Positions 45,008 through 54,613 are shown, numbered from the stretch's first letter. The stretch: DNA of 64,000 nucleotides from Paenibacillus roseus (GCF_016424485.1 NZ_JAELUP010000103.1:516676-580675), one strand, 5' to 3'. Numbers and translations: made by a program. The notes: a model not told the origin generated them from the sequence alone.

Positions 45008-45881
45008 TCAGGCCAACTCACTCCGAAAACTTGTAACAACCAATGAAAATCATGCATTGAAGCAGCCAAAATCGACACGAATTGTAACAGTGACCAGCGG
45101 CAAGGGCGGCGTCGGGAAATCAAATTTCAGTCTTAACTTCGCTCTGATGCTGCAGCAGCGGGGACATAAGGTACTCGTGTTCGACGCAGATATCGGAATG
45201 GCCAATATCGATGTGCTGATGGGTATTTCCGCTCCATACAACTTGTATCACCTGTTGAAGCGGGAGAAGACGATTTGGGAGATTATTCAGCACGCGTCAA
45301 GCGGTATTGATATCATTGCTGGCGGCTCAGGCTTTCGTGATCTCGTAGAACTGCCGCAGGCGGAGCTTGATTATTTCGGAGAACAAATTGCCCGGTTAAG
45401 CGGACATTATGATGTCATTCTGTTTGATACGGGGGCAGGGCTTTCTAAGGAAACGGTCAAGTTTATTGCAGCGGCTCAGGAGACCATTGTTGTGACAACG
45501 CCTGAACCAACCTCGATAACCGATGCCTATGCTCTGATGAAGATGGTCAAGTCCATGTATGAGGATGTGACATTCAAACTCGTCGTAAACAGGGCTTCGG
45601 ATATGAAGGAAGGGAAGTTCACGGCAGACAAGCTCGCGATGGTGGCGAAGCAGTTTCTGCAGATGGAGATCCCTTTGCTTGGCACAGTGATGGACGATGC
45701 CAATGTGACCAAGGCAGTGAAAAAGCAGGTGCCGTTTGTGCTGGCCTATCCCGGGGGAGAAGCTGCAAGATGCATCGATTTAATCGCTATAAAATTTTTA
45801 AATGAATCAAGAAGATCGGTTCCGGCAGAGAATGGGCTGAAAGGCTTTATCAGCCGGATGCTGGGATTGAAAAAGGGATAA
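45000..45881 (+). CDS. flhG: MinD-like ATPase FlhG (YlxH)
   Basis: ParA/MinD-family ATPase controlling flagellar number with FlhF. 293 aa. N-terminal DQAN region resembles the FlhF-activating helix (QANSLRKLV); deviant Walker A SGKGGVGKSN at 33-42 with Lys35; C-terminal amphipathic helix (LKGFISRMLGLKKG). Confidence 0.97.
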   Translation: MNDQANSLRKLVTTNENHALKQPKSTRIVTVTSGKGGVGKSNFSLNFALMLQQRGHKVLVFDADIGMANIDVLMGISAPYNLYHLLKREKTIWEIIQHASSGIDIIAGGSGFRDLVELPQAELDYFGEQIARLSGHYDVILFDTGAGLSKETVKFIAAAQETIVVTTPEPTSITDAYALMKMVKSMYEDVTFKLVVNRASDMKEGKFTADKLAMVAKQFLQMEIPLLGTVMDDANVTKAVKKQVPFVLAYPGGEAARCIDLIAIKFLNESRRSVPAENGLKGFISRMLGLKKG

Positions 45882-45908
45882 AGCCAAGGCAGAAAGGAGG
45901 CAATCCTA

Positions 45909-47114
45909 ATGGCTCCATATCGCGTCCTCGTTGTTGATGATTCTGCCTTTATGCGTAAAATCATTTGTGACCTGATTAAACAAGATTCGCGTTTTACAAT
46001 CGTGGCTACGGCCAGTACCGGCGCAGAAGCTCTGCTGGCATTAAAACAGCACAAGCCGGATGCGATAACTATGGATCTGGAAATGCCCGAGATGAACGGG
46101 CTGGAGGCCTTGAGGCAAATTATGCGCATTCAGCCGACCCCGGTTATTATGATCTCTGGTATTAGCGAGGATGGTACGAGAGAGACAATTAAGGCGCTGC
46201 AGCTCGGAGCGTTTGATTTCATCCGCAAGCCTTCGGCGGGGGTAAGCCCGCAAGAGGTCGGTCAGCAATTGCTTGAGAAGTTGGCTGTTGCCGTACTGAC
46301 TCGCAGCAAGTCGGCTCCGGTGATGTCCCGTCCAGAGATCGTCAACAAGTCTGTTCCTTTGACAGAGACTGAAAAATTGACAGGTGCAAAACAAGCGGAG
46401 TCGAAACCGTCTAAGCCTGAGAAGATTGCAAGGCCAAAAATTCAGTTCAAGCCTGCCGAGCGTCCGGCGGCGGCCCAGCCCCCAAAACTGGAGCAACCTC
46501 TGCCGAGGAGAACGACGGACAGCTTTACAGATATTGTAGCAGTCGGCACTTCGACTGGAGGACCAAGGGCGCTGCATCAGTTGATCGGCGACCTGCCTGC
46601 GGGGTTTCCCGCACCGGTGCTTGTTGTACAACACATGCCACCCCGGTTTACACGTTCGCTCGCGCAGCGTCTGGACAGTCTCAGCCGCCTTGCAGTAGTG
46701 GAAGCGGAACAGGGCCAGCAAGTTGAAGCGGGCCATGTTTATATTGCTCCCGGAGGGCTGCATATGGAACTGATGGAGAGGAAGAACCGGTATTATATCC
46801 ATTTATCCGAGACTCCGCCTCGCAGCGGACACCGACCGAGCGTGGACGTACTGTTCGAATCCCTGTTGCCGTATCCGAAGCTCAGGCGCCATGCGGTCAT
46901 CATGACCGGAATGGGCAGTGACGGGGCAAAAGGAATGAAATTGCTTGTGGAGCAGAACATTCCGACAGCGATTGCTGAAGCAGAGGAAACATGTGTTGTA
47001 TTCGGAATGCCGCGGTCAGCCATTGAAGCGGGTGCAGCTACAACTGTGCTTCCGCTCCACAGTATCGGAAGTTATCTGGTCAGCGCTGTCGGACGCAATT
47101 CCAGCAGCTCATGA
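45909..47114 (+). CDS. cheB: Chemotaxis protein-glutamate methylesterase CheB
   Basis: Demethylates chemoreceptors for adaptation. 401 aa: receiver domain with Asp in AITMDLEMPEMNG, a Pro/Lys-rich linker (about 150-200) and the methylesterase domain (GTSTGGPRALHQLIGDLP; HMPPRFTRSLAQRLD; MTGMGSDGAKGMKLL). ATG 45909 behind AAAGGAGG. Confidence 0.98.
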   Translation: MAPYRVLVVDDSAFMRKIICDLIKQDSRFTIVATASTGAEALLALKQHKPDAITMDLEMPEMNGLEALRQIMRIQPTPVIMISGISEDGTRETIKALQLGAFDFIRKPSAGVSPQEVGQQLLEKLAVAVLTRSKSAPVMSRPEIVNKSVPLTETEKLTGAKQAESKPSKPEKIARPKIQFKPAERPAAAQPPKLEQPLPRRTTDSFTDIVAVGTSTGGPRALHQLIGDLPAGFPAPVLVVQHMPPRFTRSLAQRLDSLSRLAVVEAEQGQQVEAGHVYIAPGGLHMELMERKNRYYIHLSETPPRSGHRPSVDVLFESLLPYPKLRRHAVIMTGMGSDGAKGMKLLVEQNIPTAIAEAEETCVVFGMPRSAIEAGAATTVLPLHSIGSYLVSAVGRNSSSS

Positions 47115-47139
47115 TTATACTTTTGGAGGTGTAGAAGTT

Positions 47140-49197
47140 ATGGATATGAACGCCTATTTATCGATGTTTATCGATGAATCCAATGATCATTTGCAGTCTC
47201 TTAATGAAAACTTGCTCCAGTTGGAAGGCAGTCCTGAAGATATCAGCATCGTCCAGGTTATTTTCCGCTCCGCGCATACCTTAAAAGGGATGTCGGCAAC
47301 GATGGGCTTTGAGGATCTGGCTTCGCTCACGCATGAAATGGAGAATGTCCTCGATTTGGTACGCAATAGCAAGCTCAAGATGGACAGCTTTATTTTCGAT
47401 ACGCTGTTTAAAGCATTGGATGTGCTCGACTCGATGGTGCAGGATATCGTGAACGGCGGAACCGGGAAAGCAGATGTCAATGCTATCGTGAGCTCGCTCA
47501 AATCGATTGTGAAAGGGGATTATGCGGTAACTCCTGCAACATCCGCTCCTGTTTCAAGTCAAGTATCTGCAGCCTCCGCTGGAGCAGCAGCGCCCCGACT
47601 TGATGAATTTCAGGCTTCAGTACTCAAACAATCGATGGAGACCGGGCACCAGGTGTACCATATTCAGGTCTCGATTGAGGAAAATTGTATCCTGAAGGCC
47701 GCTCGCGCTTATATGGTATTTGATTTGCTGGAGCGTAACGGGGAAATTGTCCAGTCCGTTCCGTCTGTGCAGGATATTGAGCAGGACAAGTTTGACCGCG
47801 CGTTTACCGTCTTTTACATATCCCAGCTTCAGGGAGAAGAATTGCAGTTGCAAATTGCCAACATATCCGAGGTGGAAAGTGTCGAAGTAACCGCGCTGGA
47901 TGAAGAATCGCTAAGTTTGCTCAGCAGGCCGCAGGTGGCGGAAATTGCAGCAACTTCGGCAGCGCCTGCAACGACAGCGCCAAAGCGGGACGAAGCCTCC
48001 CCGACGAAACGGAGCGCAGGGGCAACTCAAAATTCGGCCGGGGCTGTCAACCGGACGATTCGCGTCGATATTGAACGTCTGGACACACTGATGAATCTGT
48101 TCAGCGAGCTGTTGATTGACCGTGTGCGTCTGGAGCAGCTTGCAAGTGAAATCAAGCGTACTGAATTGACCGAGACCGTTGAGCATATGACGAGAGTGAG
48201 CAGCGATCTTCAAAATATTGTACTCAAGCTGAGAATGGTGCCGGTCGATTCCGTCTTTAACCGGTTCCCGAGAATGGTGCGCGATGTAGCCAAGTCTCTG
48301 GATAAGAAAGTAGATCTTAATATTATAGGGGCCGAGACAGAGCTTGACCGGACAGTTATTGATGAAATTGGGGACCCGCTAGTGCATTTGCTGCGGAACT
48401 CGATAGACCACGGCGTCGAACCGGTTGAGAACCGTATCGCAGCTGGCAAGCCGGAGACAGGGACAGTGAATTTGCGCGCGTATCATAGCGGCAACCATGT
48501 CTTTATCGAAATCGAGGATGACGGACGCGGCATTGACCGGGAGAAAGTGCTGGGCATAGCGATCAAGAATGGCGTCATTTCGCCTGAGAAAGCGTCTGGC
48601 ATGAGTGATGAGGAAGTCTATATGCTGCTGTTTGCACCGGGCTTCAGCACAGCCGATAAAATTTCCGATTTGTCTGGGCGAGGCGTAGGTCTGGATGTCG
48701 TTATGACCAAGATCACTTCGCTTGGCGGCAATGTGAGCGTCAGTTCTACCTTGGGCAAAGGGACGAAATTCTCCATTCAGCTTCCACTCACCCTGTCTAT
48801 TATTTGGGCGATGCTGGTGCAGTTAGGCTCGGAGAAATACGCGATCCCGCTTTCTTCCATCGTAGAGACGGCCGTTATCAAGCGGGAGCAAGTCCGCAAA
48901 ATTCACGGAAACCGGATGATTGAGTTCCGCGGTGCGATTATCCCTGTTCTGTCATTAAGCCGAATATTGGAATCCCCGGATTTTGATGAAGATCAAGAAG
49001 AAGAGTCTGAAATTGTCGTCATCCGCAAAGGCGAGAAATGGGGAGCGGTTGTGGTCGATGAATTTATCGGACAAAGTGAGATTGTGCTCAAAACATTGGG
49101 CAGTTACTTGACGAATACAGGTACGATATCCGGAGCGACGATTCTTGGCGATGGACAGGTTGCTTTAATTATTGATCCGAATGCACTCATTAAATAG
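47140..49197 (+). CDS. cheA: Chemotaxis histidine kinase CheA
   Basis: Central kinase phosphorylating CheY and CheB. 685 aa from ATG 47140 (MDMNAYLSMFIDE), after TTTTGGAGGTG; the frame is open earlier but inside cheB. HPt His46 in FRSAHTLKGM, P2 region, dimerisation helices, ATPase N box LLRNSIDHGVEP, DDGRGID, GRGVGLDVV and a C-terminal CheW-like domain. Confidence 0.98.
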   Translation: MDMNAYLSMFIDESNDHLQSLNENLLQLEGSPEDISIVQVIFRSAHTLKGMSATMGFEDLASLTHEMENVLDLVRNSKLKMDSFIFDTLFKALDVLDSMVQDIVNGGTGKADVNAIVSSLKSIVKGDYAVTPATSAPVSSQVSAASAGAAAPRLDEFQASVLKQSMETGHQVYHIQVSIEENCILKAARAYMVFDLLERNGEIVQSVPSVQDIEQDKFDRAFTVFYISQLQGEELQLQIANISEVESVEVTALDEESLSLLSRPQVAEIAATSAAPATTAPKRDEASPTKRSAGATQNSAGAVNRTIRVDIERLDTLMNLFSELLIDRVRLEQLASEIKRTELTETVEHMTRVSSDLQNIVLKLRMVPVDSVFNRFPRMVRDVAKSLDKKVDLNIIGAETELDRTVIDEIGDPLVHLLRNSIDHGVEPVENRIAAGKPETGTVNLRAYHSGNHVFIEIEDDGRGIDREKVLGIAIKNGVISPEKASGMSDEEVYMLLFAPGFSTADKISDLSGRGVGLDVVMTKITSLGGNVSVSSTLGKGTKFSIQLPLTLSIIWAMLVQLGSEKYAIPLSSIVETAVIKREQVRKIHGNRMIEFRGAIIPVLSLSRILESPDFDEDQEEESEIVVIRKGEKWGAVVVDEFIGQSEIVLKTLGSYLTNTGTISGATILGDGQVALIIDPNALIK

Positions 49198-49209
49198 GGA
49201 GGGTTACCA

Positions 49210-49671
49210 ATGGGAGAAGACTTGAAGGTTATTGTCTTTGCACTGGGAAACGAAGAGTACGGCATTGAGGTTGACAAGGTCCGCACAATTGAGCGGATGC
49301 TCCCGATTACACGCGTGCCAAAAACACCGGCTTTCATTAAAGGCGTCATTAATTTGCGTGGAGTGGTCGTTCCTGTTATTGACCTGCGCGGGCGCTTTGG
49401 ATTGCCAGAGACGGAGCAGACTGAAAACTCTCGGACCATCATCGTCGCTGTTAATGAGCTGGAGGTCGGATTTATCGTCGATGCGGCAAACGATGTCATC
49501 GATATCAACACCGATGCAATTGATTCGCCTCCTGAAGTGGTGGGTGGCATAAAAGCCAAATACTTGAGAGGGGTAGCCAAAATGGGCGACGAAAGATTGC
49601 TCATTATGCTCAATTTGGCCGAGGTTCTAAACCGCAGTGAAATTATTCAAATCGAAGATCTTGAGGACTAA
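49210..49671 (+). CDS. cheW: Chemotaxis coupling protein CheW
   Basis: Links receptors to CheA. 153-aa CheW domain: FALGNEEYGIEVDKVRTIER, TPAFIKGVINLRGVVVPVID. ATG 49210 behind GGGAGGG, 12 nt after cheA. Confidence 0.98.
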   Translation: MGEDLKVIVFALGNEEYGIEVDKVRTIERMLPITRVPKTPAFIKGVINLRGVVVPVIDLRGRFGLPETEQTENSRTIIVAVNELEVGFIVDAANDVIDINTDAIDSPPEVVGGIKAKYLRGVAKMGDERLLIMLNLAEVLNRSEIIQIEDLED

Positions 49672-49674
49672 GCC

Positions 49675-50295
49675 GTGAGTCTGCTCAAGCATTTGGCAGG
49701 GCTCAAGATGGATGTGCTGAAAGAGGTTGGGAATATAGGGGCAGGAAATGCGGCTACAGCCTTCTCGAGACTGATCGACAAGCCGGTCGACATGAAGGTT
49801 CCCACGGTCAGCATATTGCCCTTCGAGGAGATCGCCGAGCGGGTTGGCGGATCAGAGCAAGTGGTCGTCGCGGTGTTTCTCCGTGTAGAAGGAGAAGCGC
49901 CGGGCAACATGTTCTTTATCATTCAGGCGGATTCTGCCAAGAAGCTGCTACAGCAGCTTCTATCCCTGGAACCATCCGAGAGCTTGGAGTATTCAGAGAT
50001 GGAGCTTTCAACCTTGAGCGAAATCGGCAACATTTTAGCTGGCTCCTATTTGTCATCGCTGGCCGACTTTACTCGTCTTCCTATGGCGCCTACGGTGCCT
50101 TCAATCGCGGTAGATATGGCCGGGGCGATACTGAGTTACGGATTGCTGCAGTTCGGGCAAATGGGGGATGACGCGCTGCTGATCGATACGAGCTTCTTCG
50201 AAGGCAAGGAACTAATGGAAGGTCAATTTTTCCTGATTCCTGATCCGGAGTCATTTGAGAAAATTTTTAGTGCTTTGGGAGTGCCCTCTGAATGA
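49675..50295 (+). CDS. cheC: CheY-P phosphatase CheC
   Basis: Adaptation phosphatase working with CheD. 206 aa; two ExxxN helices DVLKEVGNIGAGNAATA and STLSEIGNILAGSY. GTG 49675, 3 nt after cheW. Overlaps cheD by 4 nt. Confidence 0.97.
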   Translation: MSLLKHLAGLKMDVLKEVGNIGAGNAATAFSRLIDKPVDMKVPTVSILPFEEIAERVGGSEQVVVAVFLRVEGEAPGNMFFIIQADSAKKLLQQLLSLEPSESLEYSEMELSTLSEIGNILAGSYLSSLADFTRLPMAPTVPSIAVDMAGAILSYGLLQFGQMGDDALLIDTSFFEGKELMEGQFFLIPDPESFEKIFSALGVPSE

Positions 50296-50786
50296 AACAA
50301 GAACAAATAATCAAGGTAGGCATGGCAGATTTGAACTTCGCCGCAGAGGGCGCTGTATTGCGGACAACAGGGCTAGGCTCGTGCGTGGGCGTTACTTTGT
50401 TTGATCAAAAAAGCAAGATAGCGGGAATGGCGCATGTAATGCTGCCCTCCTCCGATATTGCCAGGGATTCGTCTTTTAATCTTGCGAAGTATGCCGATAC
50501 GGCTTTGCCGGAGTTGATCCGGATGATGCAGGCTATCGGTGCGGTTCCCGGCCGAATGGTAGCCAAGCTGGCCGGAGGCGCCCAGATGTTCTCGCAGCTT
50601 GGCAAGTCGGATACACTTCGGATTGGTCCCCGGAATGTGGAATCCTGCAAAAACATATTGTCGGTTTATCCCATACCAATACTAGCGGAAGATACGGGGG
50701 GAAATTATGGGAGAACGATTGAAATAGACAGCTTGACCGGGATTCTTCATATTCGGAGCGTCCAGCACGGCGTAAAGGAGCTATAG
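50292..50786 (+). CDS. cheD: Chemoreceptor glutamine deamidase CheD
   Basis: Deamidates receptor glutamines and binds CheC. 164 aa; catalytic Cys31 in GLGSCVGVTLFD and His48 in GMAHVMLPSS. The start overlaps the cheC stop. Confidence 0.97.
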   Translation: MKQEQIIKVGMADLNFAAEGAVLRTTGLGSCVGVTLFDQKSKIAGMAHVMLPSSDIARDSSFNLAKYADTALPELIRMMQAIGAVPGRMVAKLAGGAQMFSQLGKSDTLRIGPRNVESCKNILSVYPIPILAEDTGGNYGRTIEIDSLTGILHIRSVQHGVKEL

Positions 50787-50787
50787 T

Positions 50788-51201
50788 ATGCTGGGGTCAA
50801 TTAAATGGAACATAGGAATAGCGGTTTTGGGATGCGGGCTGACGTTCGCTTTTTCAATCGGAAATAACGGGATTTCAATTACTTTGTTGCGAAGCTTGTA
50901 CGCACTGGCAGCCAGTTTTGTGCTCGCGTACGGCCTTAGATACTTATTGTATGTACTTTCACCGGCTGTTGACGGTGTGCAAGGCGGCTCTGAGGAAGAG
51001 AAGGGAAGCAATCTGGATATGGCAACTCCCGATGACGGAGAGGACATTCATCGCTTGCTTCAGCAGCAGCTTGGGGGAGAGAAAGAGGAAGAAGCGGAGC
51101 ATTTACCGTTCCAGCCGCTAGCGCCTCCAAGAATGATGTCTGTCAAAGACAAGTCGCCGGATGAGTTGGCCGAAGCGGTACGTCATCTGAAAGAATCGTA
51201 G
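50788..51201 (+). CDS. Small membrane protein between cheD and sigD, function unknown
   Basis: 137 aa that I do not recognise. Two predicted membrane helices at the N-terminus (about 7-25 and 30-55, the second RSLYALAASFVLAYGLRYLL) followed by an acidic cytoplasmic tail (EEKEEEAEHLPFQ). ATG 50788 directly after cheD, ribosome-binding site AAGGAG inside cheD. The position inside the fla/che operon suggests a motility role, but nothing more can be said from sequence. Confidence 0.8.
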   Translation: MLGSIKWNIGIAVLGCGLTFAFSIGNNGISITLLRSLYALAASFVLAYGLRYLLYVLSPAVDGVQGGSEEEKGSNLDMATPDDGEDIHRLLQQQLGGEKEEEAEHLPFQPLAPPRMMSVKDKSPDELAEAVRHLKES

Positions 51202-51223
51202 CAGGTTTTAGGAGGGTGAGACG

Positions 51224-52009
51224 ATGATCGAGCCGAAAACGCCTCATTTATCCAATATCGAGATGTGGCAGGAATGGAAAGAAAATGGCAATATCGAGGC
51301 CAAAAAACAATTGATTGAGCACTATCTTCCGCTCGTCGATTATGTCTCCAATCGGATGGCAATCGGCCTGCCCAAAAATGTCTCTAAGGATGATCTGGCC
51401 AGCAATGGGGTAATGGGGCTGATCGATGCAATAGAGAAGTTTGATTATCAAAGAGGCTTGCAGTTCGAGACGTATGCTTCCTGGCGGATTCGCGGCGCGG
51501 TCATTGACGGGCTCCGCCAGGGAGATTGGGTGCCGAGGTCGATTCGCGAGAAGGCGAAACGCATTGAGGAGGCCTACCAGTTACTGGAGCAGAAATATTT
51601 GCGCTCGGTCAGCGATGCGGAGATGAGCGAATACCTGAACGTAACCGAGAAGGAGTTCTTGCATATGCTTCAGGAAATTGCGATTACGACGGTATGCTCG
51701 CTGGAAGACCCGATCCGCGAGGAAGAGTCCGAGACCCGTCTCACGTTGCTCGTGGATGAGAAAGCGAAAAATCCGGATTACAAGATTCAGGAGTTTTATA
51801 TTAAGAATGCACTGGTTAAAGGAATCGAACGGCTGACGGAGAAAGAGCGTATTGTCGTTTCCCTGTTCTATTACGAAGAGCTTTCTTTAAGTGAAATTGC
51901 TGAAGTGATGTCATTGTCACCTTCGCGAATATCCCAACTGCATTCCAAAGCGATATTGCGGTTGCGCGGTACATTGGCGAAGCACAAGGACCAGCTTATG
52001 GAAAAATGA
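51224..52009 (+). CDS. sigD: Flagellar RNA polymerase sigma factor SigD (FliA)
   Basis: Sigma-28 family factor for late flagellar and chemotaxis genes. 261 aa; region 2 (SNGVMGLIDAIEKFDYQRGL, FETYASWRIRGAVIDGLRQG), region 3, and region 4 HTH (LSLSEIAEVMSLSPSRISQL). ATG 51224 behind AGGAGGG. Its likely target site is at 8255-8282. No flgM seen in this window. Confidence 0.98.
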   Translation: MIEPKTPHLSNIEMWQEWKENGNIEAKKQLIEHYLPLVDYVSNRMAIGLPKNVSKDDLASNGVMGLIDAIEKFDYQRGLQFETYASWRIRGAVIDGLRQGDWVPRSIREKAKRIEEAYQLLEQKYLRSVSDAEMSEYLNVTEKEFLHMLQEIAITTVCSLEDPIREEESETRLTLLVDEKAKNPDYKIQEFYIKNALVKGIERLTEKERIVVSLFYYEELSLSEIAEVMSLSPSRISQLHSKAILRLRGTLAKHKDQLMEK

Positions 52010-52029
52010 GCCCGCAGGAGTGATCAAGT

Positions 52030-53433
52030 ATGCCATTGGAAATGCCGCTTGACGGTAATGCCGAGATATTGGTTTCAGACGATCTGTTATCTGCTTCTTT
52101 GTATTTTAAGCGGGCGGATGCCGATTATTTTGTCGCTTTTGAACAGCTTGAGAAATGGTTATACGACAATGGTATTGTTTACGGGATTAAGCGGGATCTT
52201 TTGCGAGTCTTGGCCGCTTCTCCAATGTCCTACAGCCATCCGGTTATTATTGCGGAAGGGAAACGGTCGGTTGAAGGAAAGAGCGGACGCGTCGAATACA
52301 TTTATAATATGGACGAGCACAACAAAATGCTGGTTGAGACAGAGGACGGCAAGGTGAATTACAAGGAAATCAATCAGCTTCGAAATGTGAAGCGTGGACA
52401 ACTGATTGCCAGAAAAATTCCGCCGGGACCGTCTGAGCCGGGGGTAAAAGTCAATGGCGAGCCTATTCCGGCCGCCGACGGTAAAGAAGCACGCTTCAAA
52501 ATCGGGAAAAACGTGGTGATCGGACCGGATGAAGTTTCGCTTTATGCAGCGATAGACGGTATTTTGACCAAAACAGAGCGTGACAAGATCAACGTTTTTC
52601 CAGTTTATGAAGTGAATGGAGATGTTGACTACAGAACCGGGAATATTGATTTTGTTGGGACGGTCGTTATTCGCGGCAATGTGCTTACCGGATTTCGGGT
52701 CAGGGCATCAGGCGATATCCGCATCGTTGGCGGCATAGAGGGCGCGGATGTTGAAACGGAAGGCAGCATTGAAATAACAGGCGGCATTCTCGCAGGCGGC
52801 AAAGGTGTTGTCAAGGCTGGGAAAACAGTGAAAAGCTCCTTTATTCAGGAAGGAAACATTGTCGCGGGTGAAGATGTAATCGTGGCGCAGAGCATTATGC
52901 ACTCGAATGTCAGGGCCGGACGGAATGTGCAGTGCGTAGGGGCGAAGGGGTTGATTGTAGGGGGAACCATTCAAGCCGGAGAAAAAATAAGTGCACGGCT
53001 TATTGGCAATTCAACTTCCACGGCTACCGAACTGGCAGTCGGAGTCAAGCCGGAGCTTCGCCAAAAGCTGGCCGAACTTCGTAATGAGGTTCGTGCGCTT
53101 GTCGTCAATCTGGATAAGACCGATAAGGCGCTGGCGCTGCTGGATCAACTTGCCGCAGCCGGACAATTGTCATCGGAGCGGCTGGAGATGCGCGCGAAGC
53201 TGAATGCGACGAGGAAGCGGAGTCTTGAAACGGAAAAACAGTTGAAGGAAGAGCTGCTGGAAATCGAGAAGTCGCTAGAGGATACGCAGGTAGCCTGCGT
53301 CGAGGTGAAAAATACCATTTACGGCGGTACCAAAATTGTAATTGGCCGCTATACAAGATTTATTAAAGAACGCTCCGAGCGCGTCCGGTTTCATTATTCC
53401 GAAGGGGACATAACGGTGTCGCCTTTTCAATAA
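52030..53433 (+). CDS. FapA family (DUF342) protein
   Basis: 467-aa protein of the FapA/DUF342 family: N-terminal helical part, a central beta-helix of repeated Gly-rich strands (GNVLTGFRVRASGDIRIVG, GADVETEGSIEITGGILAG) and C-terminal coiled coil (about 340-430). The family is frequent near motility genes in Firmicutes; polymer-forming function is suggested. ATG 52030 behind CAGGAGTG. Confidence 0.9.
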   Translation: MPLEMPLDGNAEILVSDDLLSASLYFKRADADYFVAFEQLEKWLYDNGIVYGIKRDLLRVLAASPMSYSHPVIIAEGKRSVEGKSGRVEYIYNMDEHNKMLVETEDGKVNYKEINQLRNVKRGQLIARKIPPGPSEPGVKVNGEPIPAADGKEARFKIGKNVVIGPDEVSLYAAIDGILTKTERDKINVFPVYEVNGDVDYRTGNIDFVGTVVIRGNVLTGFRVRASGDIRIVGGIEGADVETEGSIEITGGILAGGKGVVKAGKTVKSSFIQEGNIVAGEDVIVAQSIMHSNVRAGRNVQCVGAKGLIVGGTIQAGEKISARLIGNSTSTATELAVGVKPELRQKLAELRNEVRALVVNLDKTDKALALLDQLAAAGQLSSERLEMRAKLNATRKRSLETEKQLKEELLEIEKSLEDTQVACVEVKNTIYGGTKIVIGRYTRFIKERSERVRFHYSEGDITVSPFQ

Positions 53434-53496
53434 ATACAGTGCAGTAACCGTTGTGTAGTTGGGTTTCTTCATTATTAAAGACTGCAGGTGAACAAT

Positions 53497-54066
53497 GTGG
53501 ATCAACCTTGGCAATACCTTGTACTTCTCGGCGCATTTGTCGTTGTATTGGCTTTTATTCTGCCGAAGAAGCCCGGACAGTCGAACCACTCTTCCATCAG
53601 CGACATGGAGCTTGCGCTTGAGCAGTTCATGCAGACGTTGGAAACGGATAATAAAGAGTTTCTGGAAATGGCAGGCCGGACGCAGCAGGAACTGCGAGAT
53701 GCTATTGCAAGCAAGGAACAGCGAATTGTCACGTTGGAGCATCGCTGTCGAGAATTGGGACAGGAGCTTGCGGGCATCCAGAGCAGCCTGGAGTTGCGCT
53801 TGGCCGAGTTGAGTACTCGTACAGTCGCAATCAACTCAGTTCCTGCCTTTGCCCCTCCAGCGGCTCCCGAACCACTGGAACAGTCGCTTCAGGTTGAAGG
53901 GGAGGACCATTCCTCAGAACTGATTAAAGATCGCTACGCAGAATTGCTTATGCTTTATAATCAAGGCAAATCGACCGACTACATAGCCAAAAAGCTCGGC
54001 CTCAACAAGGGAGAGGTACAGCTTATCGTGCAGCTTTCCATACAGGAGGAGCGTCATCGTGTTTAA
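53497..54066 (+). CDS. SwrB-like/DUF6115 membrane coiled-coil protein
   Basis: 189 aa; one N-terminal membrane helix (LVLLGAFVVVLAFIL), long coiled coil (about 35-105), Pro-rich linker and C-terminal HTH-like segment (YNQGKSTDYIAKKLGLNKGE). Position and architecture match B. subtilis SwrB (YlxL), which activates flagellar export-apparatus assembly. Start GTG 53497, 6 nt after AGGTG; GTG 53488 lies on the ribosome-binding site. Confidence 0.78.
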   Translation: MDQPWQYLVLLGAFVVVLAFILPKKPGQSNHSSISDMELALEQFMQTLETDNKEFLEMAGRTQQELRDAIASKEQRIVTLEHRCRELGQELAGIQSSLELRLAELSTRTVAINSVPAFAPPAAPEPLEQSLQVEGEDHSSELIKDRYAELLMLYNQGKSTDYIAKKLGLNKGEVQLIVQLSIQEERHRV

Positions 54067-54613
54067 AGAACGTTCATTTGTCCTGGGACTCGGGCTCGGG
54101 GTAATGGCAGGGGTGCTGTTGCTTCAATTGATGATTTCTGCGGATGTCCAGCAGACGAAGGCCGATTGGATAGCGTCGGAAGTCTCTGAGGCTAAGGGAC
54201 CGAAGGAATCCTCCAATGAGGCTAATGGCGGTGAATCGCAAGAGCTGTCTCGGCTCAAGCAGGAGATCGAAGCGCTAAAACAGGAGCAGGAGAAGCAACA
54301 AGGCGAGCAGCAAAAGGCTGTAGAGGAAGCGCTTGCCAAGCAGCGCAGCGAGCTTGAAGCCGAGCGGGAGAACAACTCACGAATATGGGCTGTCACGATC
54401 CGGAAGGGTATGGGGATGAAGGAGATTGGCATACTGCTGGAGGATGCGGCTCTAGTAGAGGATGCCTCCGCTTTTTTGAAGGAGACACGGCTGTCTCGCA
54501 ATAGGATTCGCAATGGCAAATATTATTTTACAGGGTTTGCGGACTATGACGAGATCAAAAAGACGCTGCTCCGTGATCCGCTTCTCTCTAGACCGGTCAA
54601 GGAAGAACAGTGA
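54059..54613 (+). CDS. Membrane protein with MltG-like (YceG) N-domain
   Basis: 184 aa; N-terminal membrane helix (LGLGLGVMAGVLLLQLMIS), Gln/Glu/Lys coiled coil (about 58-105) and a C-terminal domain resembling the LysM-like N-domain of MltG (VTIRKGMGMKEIGILLEDA, then RIRNGKYYF). The lytic catalytic domain is absent. GTG 54059 overlaps the previous stop, so it belongs to the same transcript. Function unknown. Confidence 0.72.
   Translation: MFKERSFVLGLGLGVMAGVLLLQLMISADVQQTKADWIASEVSEAKGPKESSNEANGGESQELSRLKQEIEALKQEQEKQQGEQQKAVEEALAKQRSELEAERENNSRIWAVTIRKGMGMKEIGILLEDAALVEDASAFLKETRLSRNRIRNGKYYFTGFADYDEIKKTLLRDPLLSRPVKEEQ

Noticed and set aside
45909..47114. cheB as a fusion or frameshift because of its 401-aa length
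   Set aside because: The extra length is a Pro/Lys-rich linker; both domains are complete.
46945..47139. 65-residue N-terminal extension of cheA
   Set aside because: Lies inside cheB; the ATG at 47140 has a ribosome-binding site and gives the CheA start with His46.
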